Of a DNA stretch of 64,000 nucleotides, positions 1 to 7,959 are shown piece after piece. Positions within the stretch are counted from its first letter, which is position 1, and the number at the start of each line of letters is the position of its first letter. The position numbers were made by a program, and so were the translations under genes. The notes under the pieces are model-generated. The model had not been told where the DNA came from, searched no databases, and worked only from the letters and a program-made list of their open reading frames with translations. The stretch covers positions 62,001 through 126,000 of the forward strand of contig NZ_SMTG01000005.1 in NCBI RefSeq assembly GCF_004358165.1. The letters run 5' to 3'. The DNA comes from Luteimonas terrae. Its GTDB lineage: Bacteria > Pseudomonadota > Gammaproteobacteria > Xanthomonadales > Xanthomonadaceae.

Positions 1-2
1 CG

Positions 3-545
3 TCTGCGACGTTCAACCTGACCAGCACGAGTGGTAACTTCTGGGTTGAGAAGCTGGTTGGTGACTCGTGGAACCCGGTGATCCAGGCCAGCAACTACAC
101 GGCCAGCCTCGACGGCGTGTCCGCCAACACCACCGCCTATAACCTGCCGGTCGTGGCGTCGGGTGTGATCGGCAACATCGTCCGCAACGGCACTGAGCTG
201 CAGGCACCGCTCGCACAGGTCCCGGCTGGTTGGGTTTCGCGCGTCGCGCTGACCAATACCGGCAATACCGCCCGTCCGTACACCATCCGCGTGATCGGCG
301 AAGAGGGTCAGTCCTTCGAGACCGCCAACCTCACCGGTACGGTTCCGGCCAACGGCACCCGCGTGATCGACCTGAACGCCGTGCTCACCGGCTTCGGTGA
401 TTCGACCCGTCCGCGTGGCACGCTGCTGATCAATGTCGCCGGTCCGGCAGGTCAGATCGAGGGTCTGTACCAGATCGTCAACCCGGCTTCGGGTTCGATC
501 AGCAACCACATCCTGGCCCGTCCGGCCGCTCCGGTGTGGTGGTAA
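3..545 (+). CDS. C-terminal part of an unidentified, probably exported protein
   Basis: An open frame runs in from the left edge (first full codon at base 3) and stops at 543-545, so only the last ~180 residues are present. The sequence is rich in Gly, Thr, Asn, Ala and Val with short beta-strand-like stretches (ALTNTGNTARPYTIRVIGEE; GTLLINVAGPAGQIEGLYQI) and ends in VWW. That composition suits a secreted or surface beta-rich domain, but no family is recognised. A GTG at 78 is internal to the frame and is not a start. A strong intrinsic terminator follows 44 nt after the stop, so this is the last gene of its transcript. Confidence 0.75.
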   Translation, partial: SATFNLTSTSGNFWVEKLVGDSWNPVIQASNYTASLDGVSANTTAYNLPVVASGVIGNIVRNGTELQAPLAQVPAGWVSRVALTNTGNTARPYTIRVIGEEGQSFETANLTGTVPANGTRVIDLNAVLTGFGDSTRPRGTLLINVAGPAGQIEGLYQIVNPASGSISNHILARPAAPVWW

Positions 546-588
546 TCGATCGTCTGCTCTGATCAGCGAGTGATTTAAAGTTGTGTTG

Positions 589-620
589 AAAGGCCCGCAA
601 ATGCGGGCCTTTCTTTTTTT
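589..620 (+). terminator. Intrinsic terminator after the left-edge gene
   Basis: A perfect 10-bp stem (AAAGGCCCGC at 589-598, GCGGGCCTTT at 603-612) with a 4-nt loop is followed by C and seven T (614-620). This is a textbook rho-independent terminator separating the left-edge gene from the acyltransferase. Confidence 0.95.
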
Positions 621-696
621 CTAAGACGATTAGGTGATCTGCGATGCTTGCTTCATCGCGAATGCAAGCCTCACAGGTGCGAGTGGAGTAAGGCCT

Positions 697-1797
697 TTGG
701 AGTTCCGATTGACTAGGTGGTTTTTGGGAACACCGCACAATCGATTGCAGCAATTCGATGCATTGGATGGACTGCGTGGACTTGCCGTGCTGATCGTTAT
801 CGGGTCCCACTTGTCGAATTACGGCCTGTTGCCGCAACCGGGGCTGTCGGGAACGGGCAAGAGCGGCGTGTACCTGTTCTTCGTGCTCAGCGCGTTCCTG
901 CTCGGCCGGATCCTGCTGGCCCGGCCGCTGTCGGCGCTGACCGCGCCGCGCTTGTGGGCCGACTACTTGCTGCGCCGCGTGCTGCGGATCTGGCCCCTGT
1001 ACCTCGTCGTACTGCTGCTGTCGTGGGGGCTCACGACAGCGGGTCTGCCGTGGCACTACCGTCTCGACGATGGCGCGCTGCTGCGGCATCTGACGCTGCG
1101 CGACGGGCAGAGCGTGCTGTGGAGCATTCCGGTCGAATTCGTTTTTTATTTCGTGTTGCCGCCGCTGGTGCTGGCCCTCGCGTGGCTGCGCGGGCGCTGC
1201 CCACCGGGGGGGCTCGTGGCGCTAGCCGGGCTGCTGCTGGCATTGGCGATGTGGCGGTGGCCGGCTTCCGCCATGGCGGTCAACGATGTGCGGCTGGGGC
1301 CGTATCTGCCGGTGTTCCTGTGCGGGCTGCTCGCGGCGCGCATCGATTTGGCGCTGGAAGAGGCACTGGATCGCCCGCGCATCTGGACCCTGATCGCGCT
1401 CGCCGCGGTGGCCGCGTGCCTGCTGATGGTGCCCTCCATCTGGTCCCGGCTGAACGGCAACGCGTTCGATCCCGCCCTCAATCACGGCTGGTTCCTGGCC
1501 CACGGCCTCGCCTGGGCGACCCTGCTGCTGGCGCTGCTCCACGGTCCCGCCTGGCTGCGGCGTCCCTTCGCCTGGGCGCCGATGCGGCTTGTCGGCATCG
1601 TCAGTTTCAGCGCCTATCTCTGGCACATGCCGGTGCTTGAGTTTGTGCTGTGGCTGGGCGGTGGCGCGTGGGCGGTACTCGGCCCGGCCCTGATGCTGGC
1701 CCTCACGCTGATCGCATCGATGCTGTCGTTCCTGCTGTTCGAGCGCCCTTGGCGCCATGTGCGCCTCGCGCACGTGCGGCCGGCATCGGCTGGCTGA
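697..1797 (+). CDS. Acyltransferase 3 family membrane protein (OafA/YrhL type)
   Basis: Polytopic membrane O-acyltransferase with about ten hydrophobic segments. The family signature lies at the N-terminus: FDALDGLRGLAVLIVIGSHL, with the presumed catalytic His in GSHL, then FFVLSAFLLGR and the basic LRRVLRIWPLY segment. Such proteins usually transfer acetyl or other acyl groups to surface sugars, so O-antigen modification is a plausible role given the adjacent LPS locus. The frame is open from a GTG at 634, but that lies only 14 nt past the terminator T-run. I prefer TTG 697, which has GGAG 9 nt upstream (366 aa); TTG 709 is also possible. The substrate is unknown. Confidence 0.85.
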   Translation: MEFRLTRWFLGTPHNRLQQFDALDGLRGLAVLIVIGSHLSNYGLLPQPGLSGTGKSGVYLFFVLSAFLLGRILLARPLSALTAPRLWADYLLRRVLRIWPLYLVVLLLSWGLTTAGLPWHYRLDDGALLRHLTLRDGQSVLWSIPVEFVFYFVLPPLVLALAWLRGRCPPGGLVALAGLLLALAMWRWPASAMAVNDVRLGPYLPVFLCGLLAARIDLALEEALDRPRIWTLIALAAVAACLLMVPSIWSRLNGNAFDPALNHGWFLAHGLAWATLLLALLHGPAWLRRPFAWAPMRLVGIVSFSAYLWHMPVLEFVLWLGGGAWAVLGPALMLALTLIASMLSFLLFERPWRHVRLAHVRPASAG

Positions 1798-1897
1798 ATC
1801 GCCCGTTATCGCCGGCGCTTCGTTGTCGAACGGCGCGAAAGGGGGCTTAATGGGGCTTCCGTTATGATGGCGGCCCCTCGAATTTACCCCGCCCTCC

Positions 1898-3046
1898 ATG
1901 ACCCATCGCCTCGGGACACTCGCCATCCACGCCGGACAGTCACCCGACCCGTCGACCGGCGCGGTGATGCCGCCTATCTACGCGACCTCGACCTATGCGC
2001 AGTCCAGCCCCGGTGAACACCAAGGGTTCGAGTATTCGCGCACCCACAATCCGACGCGCTTCGCCTACGAGCGCTGCGTGGCGGGCCTGGAAGGGGGGGC
2101 GCGCGGCTTCGCGTTCGCATCCGGCATGGCGGCGACGGCGACCCTGCTCGAACTGCTCGACAGCGGCGACCACGTGATCGCTATGGACGACCTCTACGGC
2201 GGCAGCTATCGATTGTTCGAGCGCGTGCGCACCCGCAGCGCCGGCCTGTACTTCAGCTACGTCGACATGACCGATCCGGCCGCGTTCGAAGCCGCGATCA
2301 CCGACAAAACGAAGCTGGTCTGGATCGAAACCCCGACCAACCCGATGCTGAAGATCGTCGACATCCGCGCGATCGCGGACATCGCCCACACGCGCGGCCT
2401 GATCGTCGTCGTCGACAACACCTTCGCTTCGCCGATCCTGCAGCGTCCGATCGAACACGGCGCCGATATCGTCATGCACTCGGCGACCAAGTACCTCAAC
2501 GGCCACTCCGACATGGTCGGCGGCATGCTGGTGGTCGGCGACAACGCCGAGCTCGCCGAGCAGCTGGCGTTCCTGCAGAACTCCTGCGGCGCCGTGCAGG
2601 GGCCGTTCGACAGCTTTCTCGCGCTGCGCGGATTGAAGACCCTGCATCTGCGCATGCAGGCGCACTGCGAGAACGCGCAGGCGCTGGCCGAATTCCTCGA
2701 CACGCATCCGGCGGTCGAGCAGGTGATCTACCCGGGTCTGCCGTCGCATCCGCAGCACGCGCTCGCCAAGCGCCAGATGGACGGCTTCGGCGGCATCATC
2801 TCGGTCCGCATCAAGGGCGGATTCGAGGCGGCGAAGCGGTTCTGCGAGCGTACCGAACTGTTCACGCTGGCCGAGTCGCTCGGTGGCGTGGAAAGTCTGG
2901 TCAACCATCCGGCAGTGATGACGCATGCGTCGGTGCCGGTGGAGCGGCGCGCGGCGCTGGGCATCCATGATGATCTGGTGCGATTGAGCGTCGGGGTCGA
3001 GGACGCGGACGATCTGAAGACGGATCTGGCGAGCGCGCTGGCATAG
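1898..3046 (+). CDS. metB: Cys/Met-metabolism PLP enzyme (cystathionine gamma-synthase/lyase)
   Basis: A 382-residue PLP-dependent enzyme of fold type I that acts on cystathionine or O-acylhomoserine in transsulfuration. Visible motifs are EYSRTHNPTRFAYERCVAGL, FASGMAATATLLELL, the Asp motif VVVDNTFASPILQRP, and SATKYLNGHSDMVGG with the PLP-binding Lys. Length matches the family. Sequence alone does not separate synthase from gamma-lyase. A TATGAT -10-like hexamer lies at 1863-1868. In Xanthomonas this gene (called metB) is the fixed left border of the variable LPS locus, and the same arrangement is seen here: an O-antigen exporter starts 63 nt downstream. Confidence 0.92.
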   Translation: MTHRLGTLAIHAGQSPDPSTGAVMPPIYATSTYAQSSPGEHQGFEYSRTHNPTRFAYERCVAGLEGGARGFAFASGMAATATLLELLDSGDHVIAMDDLYGGSYRLFERVRTRSAGLYFSYVDMTDPAAFEAAITDKTKLVWIETPTNPMLKIVDIRAIADIAHTRGLIVVVDNTFASPILQRPIEHGADIVMHSATKYLNGHSDMVGGMLVVGDNAELAEQLAFLQNSCGAVQGPFDSFLALRGLKTLHLRMQAHCENAQALAEFLDTHPAVEQVIYPGLPSHPQHALAKRQMDGFGGIISVRIKGGFEAAKRFCERTELFTLAESLGGVESLVNHPAVMTHASVPVERRAALGIHDDLVRLSVGVEDADDLKTDLASALA

Positions 3047-3109
3047 GCGGGCGCGAGCGGCCGAGGCCGCGAGATCATCCCGCAGTGGTCCGGCTTGGCC
3101 GGACCGACG

Positions 3110-3952
3110 ATGTGCCATCCAGAGGCCCGATTCTTGAAACTATTCCCCCGCTTGCTGCTTTCGCCGGCGCTCGAGGTCATCCGGCACCGGGCGCTCATCC
3201 GCGAGCTGACCCGTCGCGAGATCGGCGGTCGCTATCGTGGCGCTAGCCTCGGCGTGCTCTGGTCGCTCGCCAGCCCCTTCATTCTGCTGTGCATCTACAC
3301 CTTCGCGTTCGGCACCGTGATGGGGGGACGCTGGCCGGAGCCGCAGGCCACGGGGACCCACTTCTCGGTCGTGCTGTTCGCGGGGCTGGTGGTGTATTTC
3401 CTGGTGTCGGAGTGCATGGTGCGTGCCCCCGACCTCGTGATCGGCAACCCGTCCTTCGTCAAGCGGGTGGTGTTTCCACTGGAAATCCTGCCTTGGCCGA
3501 TGCTGCTGACGGCCTGCTTCCACTGCCTCATGAACACGCTCGTCTTCATCGCGCTGAGGCTTGTGCTGGACGGCGAGTTCTCCTGGACCATCGTGATGCT
3601 GCCCATCGTGCTGGCGCCCATGGCTCTGGTGGCGCTCGGCATCTCCTGGTTGCTAGCTTCGCTGGCGGTTTATATGCGGGATATCCAGCAGGTCATCGGC
3701 ATGGCGAGCATGGCGCTGCTGTTCCTGTCGTCGGTGATGATTCCGACCACATCGGTACCTGCGGAATACCGCTGGGTCTACCAGCTCAATCCACTGTCTT
3801 TCATCGTCGACCAGGCGCGCGCCGTGATGATCTGGGGTGTCCAGCCGGACTGGAAGGGCCTGTTTTTCTACAGTCTCGGCGCGGTGGCCTTCATGTATGT
3901 CGCACGCGCCTGGTTCGTGGCCACGAAGCGGGGGTTCGCCGATGTCCTGTGA
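3110..3952 (+). CDS. wzm: O-antigen/polysaccharide ABC exporter permease (Wzm)
   Basis: ABC-2 type inner-membrane permease, 280 aa, with six predicted transmembrane segments. The N-terminal amphipathic stretch LIRELTRREIGGRYRGASLG before TM1 (VLWSLASPFILLCIYTFAFG) is typical of Wzm/TagG/KpsM exporters, as is LNPLSFIVDQARAVMIWG near the C-terminus. It should form the channel that moves undecaprenyl-PP-linked O-polysaccharide to the periplasm together with the next gene product. ATG 3110 is chosen over an upstream TTG at 3095. Its 3' end overlaps wzt by 11 nt, indicating translational coupling. Less G+C-biased codons than the housekeeping genes fit a transferable locus. Confidence 0.9.
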   Translation: MCHPEARFLKLFPRLLLSPALEVIRHRALIRELTRREIGGRYRGASLGVLWSLASPFILLCIYTFAFGTVMGGRWPEPQATGTHFSVVLFAGLVVYFLVSECMVRAPDLVIGNPSFVKRVVFPLEILPWPMLLTACFHCLMNTLVFIALRLVLDGEFSWTIVMLPIVLAPMALVALGISWLLASLAVYMRDIQQVIGMASMALLFLSSVMIPTTSVPAEYRWVYQLNPLSFIVDQARAVMIWGVQPDWKGLFFYSLGAVAFMYVARAWFVATKRGFADVL

Positions 3953-5294
3953 GCCCGCCATCGTCACGCGCGGCGTGCACAAAATCTTTCCGATGTACGA
4001 CAAGCCGTACAAGCGGCTGATGGAACTGTTGGACCCCCGGGATGGCACGCACTGGCGACGCGATTTCCATGCGCTCAAGGGCATCGACCTGGAAATCTCG
4101 CGGGGTCAGACGGTCGGCATCATCGGCCGGAATGGGTCAGGCAAGTCCACGTTGCTGCAGATCATCTGCGGCACGCTCGCGCCGTCCTTGGGCACGGTGG
4201 CCGTCAACGGGCGGATCGCGGCACTGCTCGAACTGGGCGCCGGATTCAACCCGGAGTTCACCGGTCGGGAGAATGTGTTCCTCAACGCCACCATTCTCGG
4301 GCTGGACCGGGCGCAGACCGAAGCGCGGCTGGACGACATCCTCGCGTTCGCGGAAATCGGCGAGTTCATCGATCAGCCGGTCAAGAACTATTCCAGCGGC
4401 ATGTACGTGCGCTTGGCCTTCGCGGTCGCGATCAACGTCGAGCCGGACATCCTGGTGGTGGATGAGGCGCTTTCCGTGGGCGACGAGGCATTCCAACGCA
4501 AGTGTTTCGCGAGGATCGAAGCGATTCGCGAGACGGGCGCGACGATCCTGTTCGTGTCCCACTCCGCCGGCGCCGTGGTCGACCTCTGCGACCATGCCGT
4601 GGTCCTCGACGCAGGCGAGGTGATATTCAGAGGCTCACCGAAAGATGCGGTGACCAACTACCAGAAGATGCTATACGCGCCGAAGGAGCGGCAGTCCGCG
4701 ATCCGTGCATCGATCATCGGGCAAGGTCGCGCAGCCGACAATGCCGCCGCGGCACCGGGTTCGCCGATGCGATCCGAAACGCCGCAGGCCTTGGCCGAAG
4801 GCGCGCGGGCTTGGTTCGACCCCGGGCTGGTGTCCGCCAGCACGATCTCCTACGAGAACAAGGGGGTCGAAATTCGCGAGCCTCGTGTGCTCACGCCGGA
4901 GGGAGAGCAGGTCAACATGCTCGTGCACGGGCACGATTACATTTACACCTATCACATCGAGCTGCAGCAGACGCTGTCCCGCTTGCGTTGCGGGATGATG
5001 ATCCGCAGCACCACAGGTGTCGAAATCGGTGGTTTCTCGACCGACGCATCCGATCCGGCAATGGCGCTTCAAGCTGCTGGAGCCTGCATGGAAGTGCGCT
5101 TCCGCTTCCGATGCCTGCTCAATCCGGGCGTCTATTTTCTGAATGCCGGCTGCCTTGCCGATGTCGACGGAGCCGAGGCGTACGTCGGCCGGCACATCGA
5201 TGTAGCGATGTTCCGGGTCCAGGCCGAGCCGGCGCTGGGCGCCACGGCGTTGGTCAACTTCGTCGAACGCGCGACCGTGGAGATGCGGTCTTGA
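3942..5294 (+). CDS. wzt: O-antigen ABC exporter ATPase with C-terminal glycan-binding-type domain (Wzt)
   Basis: 450-residue ATPase. The nucleotide-binding domain (about 1-240) has Walker A GRNGSGKST (near residue 62), signature YSSGMYVRLAFA, Walker B DILVVDEALS and H-loop FVSHSAG. The remaining ~200 residues form a Wzt_C-type beta domain (GVEIREPRVLTPEGEQVNML; MMIRSTTGVEIGGF). In characterised systems (E. coli O8/O9a, Raoultella O12) this extra domain reads a modified chain terminus and gates export, so a terminally modified O-polysaccharide is expected here. The start is ATG 3942 inside the end of wzm; the stop overlaps the next gene by 4 nt (TTGA). Confidence 0.9.
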   Translation: MSCEPAIVTRGVHKIFPMYDKPYKRLMELLDPRDGTHWRRDFHALKGIDLEISRGQTVGIIGRNGSGKSTLLQIICGTLAPSLGTVAVNGRIAALLELGAGFNPEFTGRENVFLNATILGLDRAQTEARLDDILAFAEIGEFIDQPVKNYSSGMYVRLAFAVAINVEPDILVVDEALSVGDEAFQRKCFARIEAIRETGATILFVSHSAGAVVDLCDHAVVLDAGEVIFRGSPKDAVTNYQKMLYAPKERQSAIRASIIGQGRAADNAAAAPGSPMRSETPQALAEGARAWFDPGLVSASTISYENKGVEIREPRVLTPEGEQVNMLVHGHDYIYTYHIELQQTLSRLRCGMMIRSTTGVEIGGFSTDASDPAMALQAAGACMEVRFRFRCLLNPGVYFLNAGCLADVDGAEAYVGRHIDVAMFRVQAEPALGATALVNFVERATVEMRS

Positions 5295-6811
5295 GTGTTC
5301 GATTGGATCGGATCGGCATTCTTGTCGCAGGTATGCACCGGAGCGGCACCTCGGCGATCACCGGATGTCTGGAAAGCCTGGGTGTTGCGCTGGGGACCGG
5401 CCTGCTGCCGCCGGGAAGCGACAACCCCAAGGGGTATTTCGAGAGCGAGCGGGCCGTTCGCATCGACGATGCGCTTCTCGCTGGACTGGATCGACGCTGG
5501 GACGATGCGCGTGCGCTGCCTGCTGGCTGGACGGAAACCGCAGTCGCGACGTCGGCGCTCGCGGAGATCGCCGCGCTGCTGCAGGACGAGTTTCCTGCCG
5601 AACCCGTATTCGCGATCAAGGATCCACGTCTCTCGCGATTGTTGCCGGTGTGGCTGGATGCGCTGCGCCGGACCGGTAGCACGCCGCGCGTCGTCCTGGT
5701 GGTCAGACACCCGTCGGAGGTGGCGGCGTCCATCCAGAAGCGCAATGGATGGTCGCCCGCGGTTTCCGAGTTGCTCTGGCTGCGCCACATGCTGGCCGCG
5801 GAGCGCGACTCGCGCGGCGTTCGCAGGGTGGCGGTGACCTACGACCAGCTCATCGATCGACCCCTGCAGACGATGACGGCGGCGCTCGGCGCGCTGGGCG
5901 TGGAGGTCGATGGTCGCGGCGACGTGCTGGATGCTTTCGTGTCGGCCGGGGATCGGCATTTCGAGGGTGGCGAAGGTGCAGCGTCCGGAACCGGACTGAC
6001 GGAAATCGCCACCGGCGTCTACAAGGATTGCGTGGCCATGGCTGGCGGGCAAGACGTGCCGCCGGCGGCGTTCGACAGGCACGCGCAGGCGCTGGAGACG
6101 CTGCTCTCTTCGACAGGCCCGCTGGTCGATGGCTTGGGGGGCATGGCGCTTGCATTCGCACGCCGAGTGGAGGAGGCCGAGGCGGAACTGGCGACGGTCC
6201 GGTCATCTCTAGAAGCGCAACTCGCTTGGTCGAAGAGTGCGGTCGAGGCGCGTGAACGTCTCAATGCGGAACTGGCGAGGGTGCAGTCCGAGCTGGCAGC
6301 GCAGGTGTCGTGGTCGGAAAGCGCGGTAGCCGAGCGCGAGCGCCTCCACGCGGCTGTGGCGGAGCTTCGCTCGAACCTGACGGCGCAGACGCAGTGGTCC
6401 GAGCATGCCGTCGACGAACGCGATCGCCTCAATGCGGCGTTGGCGAAGCTTCGCTCCGACCTGACGGCGCAGATCGCCTGGTCGGAGAGCGCAGTGGTCG
6501 AGCGCGAGAAGATGCACGAGACCATCGCGCAACTCCGCTCGGATCTGGCCGCGCAGGTGCGATGGTCGGAAGAGTCGATGGCGGTGCGCGAGCAGCTACG
6601 CGCGGAACTGGCCGAGGCCTCCGTCGAGCTGGATGCGACCCGGCTCGAAGCGCAGCAGTCGAGGCAGCATTTCGAGGCACGGGAGGCTGCCCTGGCATCG
6701 GATGCAGACTGCCTGCGCCGCCGTCTCGAGCGTTACGAATCCAGCCTGTTCGGAAAGCTCCACCGCAGGTGGGTCGACAGGAATTCCCAAGACACTCCGG
6801 ATACCAATTAG
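5291..6811 (+). CDS. Sulfotransferase-like domain fused to a repeat coiled coil (candidate O-antigen terminator/ruler)
   Basis: 506 residues. Residues ~8-280 look like a PAPS-dependent sulfotransferase: the 5'-phosphosulfate loop GILVAGMHRSGTSAI (8-22) and a 3'-phosphate motif RVVLVVRHPSEVAASI near residue 135. Residues 305-444 are five 28-residue heptad repeats (see separate entry), followed by more predicted coiled coil and a basic C-terminus. The start is a TTG at 5291 overlapping the wzt stop (TTGA); no ATG precedes the motif. Chain-terminating enzymes such as WbdD also combine a modifying domain with a coiled-coil ruler next to Wzt, so an analogous sulfation-based role is inferred. Other nucleophilic transferase roles are possible; activity is unproven. 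Confidence 0.75.
   Translation: MSVRLDRIGILVAGMHRSGTSAITGCLESLGVALGTGLLPPGSDNPKGYFESERAVRIDDALLAGLDRRWDDARALPAGWTETAVATSALAEIAALLQDEFPAEPVFAIKDPRLSRLLPVWLDALRRTGSTPRVVLVVRHPSEVAASIQKRNGWSPAVSELLWLRHMLAAERDSRGVRRVAVTYDQLIDRPLQTMTAALGALGVEVDGRGDVLDAFVSAGDRHFEGGEGAASGTGLTEIATGVYKDCVAMAGGQDVPPAAFDRHAQALETLLSSTGPLVDGLGGMALAFARRVEEAEAELATVRSSLEAQLAWSKSAVEARERLNAELARVQSELAAQVSWSESAVAERERLHAAVAELRSNLTAQTQWSEHAVDERDRLNAALAKLRSDLTAQIAWSESAVVEREKMHETIAQLRSDLAAQVRWSEESMAVREQLRAELAEASVELDATRLEAQQSRQHFEAREAALASDADCLRRRLERYESSLFGKLHRRWVDRNSQDTPDTN
6203..6622 (+). repeat. Five in-frame 84-bp tandem repeats coding coiled coil
   Basis: Five consecutive units of exactly 84 bp begin at 6203, 6287, 6371, 6455 and 6539. 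Each encodes 28 residues (four heptads) around the pattern S-x-L-x-A-Q-x-x-W-S-E-x-A-V-x-E-R-E-x-L. Examples are SELAAQVSWSESAVAERERL and SDLTAQIAWSESAVVEREKM. The units have diverged at many positions, so the array is not a fresh slippage product, but the fixed length argues for origin by unit duplication. Confidence 0.95.
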
Positions 6812-6819
6812 GCGAGCAC

Positions 6820-7959
6820 ATGATCTATTTCACATCCATCTGTTCCAACTATCTTCCCAAGGCGATGGCGCTCGCCGAGTCGGTGAAGCGCCACTGCAAG
6901 GACGCCACGTTCGTGCTGTGTCTGGTCGAACGCGAGGTGCCGGAGGTCGCGCTCGCGTTCCCGCACTTCGACGAAGTCGTGCTCGCCAAGGACGTTGGCT
7001 GGGAGGACTTCGACCAGTTCATCTTCAGGCATTCGATCGTCGAGGCGTCCACGGCGGTCAAACCGCAGTTCATGCGAGGCCTTCTCGAGCGCCATCCGGA
7101 GGTCGAGAAGTTCGTGTATCTGGACCCGGATGTGCTCGCCTACAGCCACTTTTCCGAACTCGAGGAGATCCTCGATACACAGAGCATCGTCGTGTGCCCG
7201 CATCTGCTCCGACCGGGCAATATCGACATGGAGATCAGCTCGCTGGCGCACGGCACCTACAACCTTGGATTTCTGGCGGTTCGGCGGAGTGCGAACGCGG
7301 AGGCGTTTCTCGGCTGGTGGGCCGAGCGTCTGTTCCGCTTCTGCTACGACGACAAGGCGCGCGGCATCTTCACCGACCAGAAGTGGATCGATCTCGCGCC
7401 CTGTTTCTTCGACGTGCATATCCTCAAGCATCACGGATACGACTTCGCGACTTGGTCACTGCTCGACAGTGACCTGAGGAGAGTGGGCGACGCTCACGTC
7501 GTCAACGGCGATCCGCTCCGGTTCATCCATTTTTCTGGCCTGGATTCCGGCACCATCGACAAGGCGATCGGCTGGTGGCTGCGTGACGACAACAAGGCCG
7601 ATTTCGTGGCGCTGTACCAGCACTACCTTGCGCTGCTCGATGCCCACGGTCAAAAGACGCTCGGGAAGATGCCCTGGTCGTATGCCAACTATGTTAGCGG
7701 GGAAAAGATCGAGAACGATGCCCGAGTGGCCTATCGGGATCCCGACATGTGGCAGCGGTATCCGCGTCCGTTCGATGTGAGCAACGCCACGTTTCGGGCG
7801 CCGCCCGCGCCACAGGGCGTTCTGGAGGTGACGGAATCAACCGGCGCCGGGCAGACGCCGGGTCTATATGAGAAGTTCCGTCGATCCAGTCGGGAGATCG
7901 GTGTGGTGGGCACGCTGAAGAAGTCGGTCGACAGGGTACTCAACGGGCCAGTGCGCTGA
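6820..7959 (+). CDS. Glycosyltransferase (GT-A fold, GT8-like)
   Basis: 379-residue cytoplasmic glycosyltransferase. It opens with YFTSICSNYLPKAMALAESV, a GT8-like N-terminus, and carries the metal-binding DxD in KFVYLDPDVLAYS near residue 104, then YNLGFLAVRR, the QKWIDLAPCFF segment and HFSGLDS. ATG 6820 is preceded by GGCGAG, a weak ribosome-binding site, and follows the sulfotransferase-like gene by 8 nt. It overlaps the next gene by 1 nt. It probably adds one sugar of the O-polysaccharide; donor and linkage cannot be read from the sequence. Confidence 0.82.
   Translation: MIYFTSICSNYLPKAMALAESVKRHCKDATFVLCLVEREVPEVALAFPHFDEVVLAKDVGWEDFDQFIFRHSIVEASTAVKPQFMRGLLERHPEVEKFVYLDPDVLAYSHFSELEEILDTQSIVVCPHLLRPGNIDMEISSLAHGTYNLGFLAVRRSANAEAFLGWWAERLFRFCYDDKARGIFTDQKWIDLAPCFFDVHILKHHGYDFATWSLLDSDLRRVGDAHVVNGDPLRFIHFSGLDSGTIDKAIGWWLRDDNKADFVALYQHYLALLDAHGQKTLGKMPWSYANYVSGEKIENDARVAYRDPDMWQRYPRPFDVSNATFRAPPAPQGVLEVTESTGAGQTPGLYEKFRRSSREIGVVGTLKKSVDRVLNGPVR

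Noticed and set aside
1823-1868. Promoter TTGTCG ... TATGAT upstream of metB
   Set aside because: The -10-like hexamer is good but the -35 candidate is about 34 nt away; not listed as a full promoter.
4502-5290. 769-codon frame starting at 4502
   Set aside because: The first 263 codons are a shadow of the Wzt gene; sulfotransferase homology begins only after TTG 5291.
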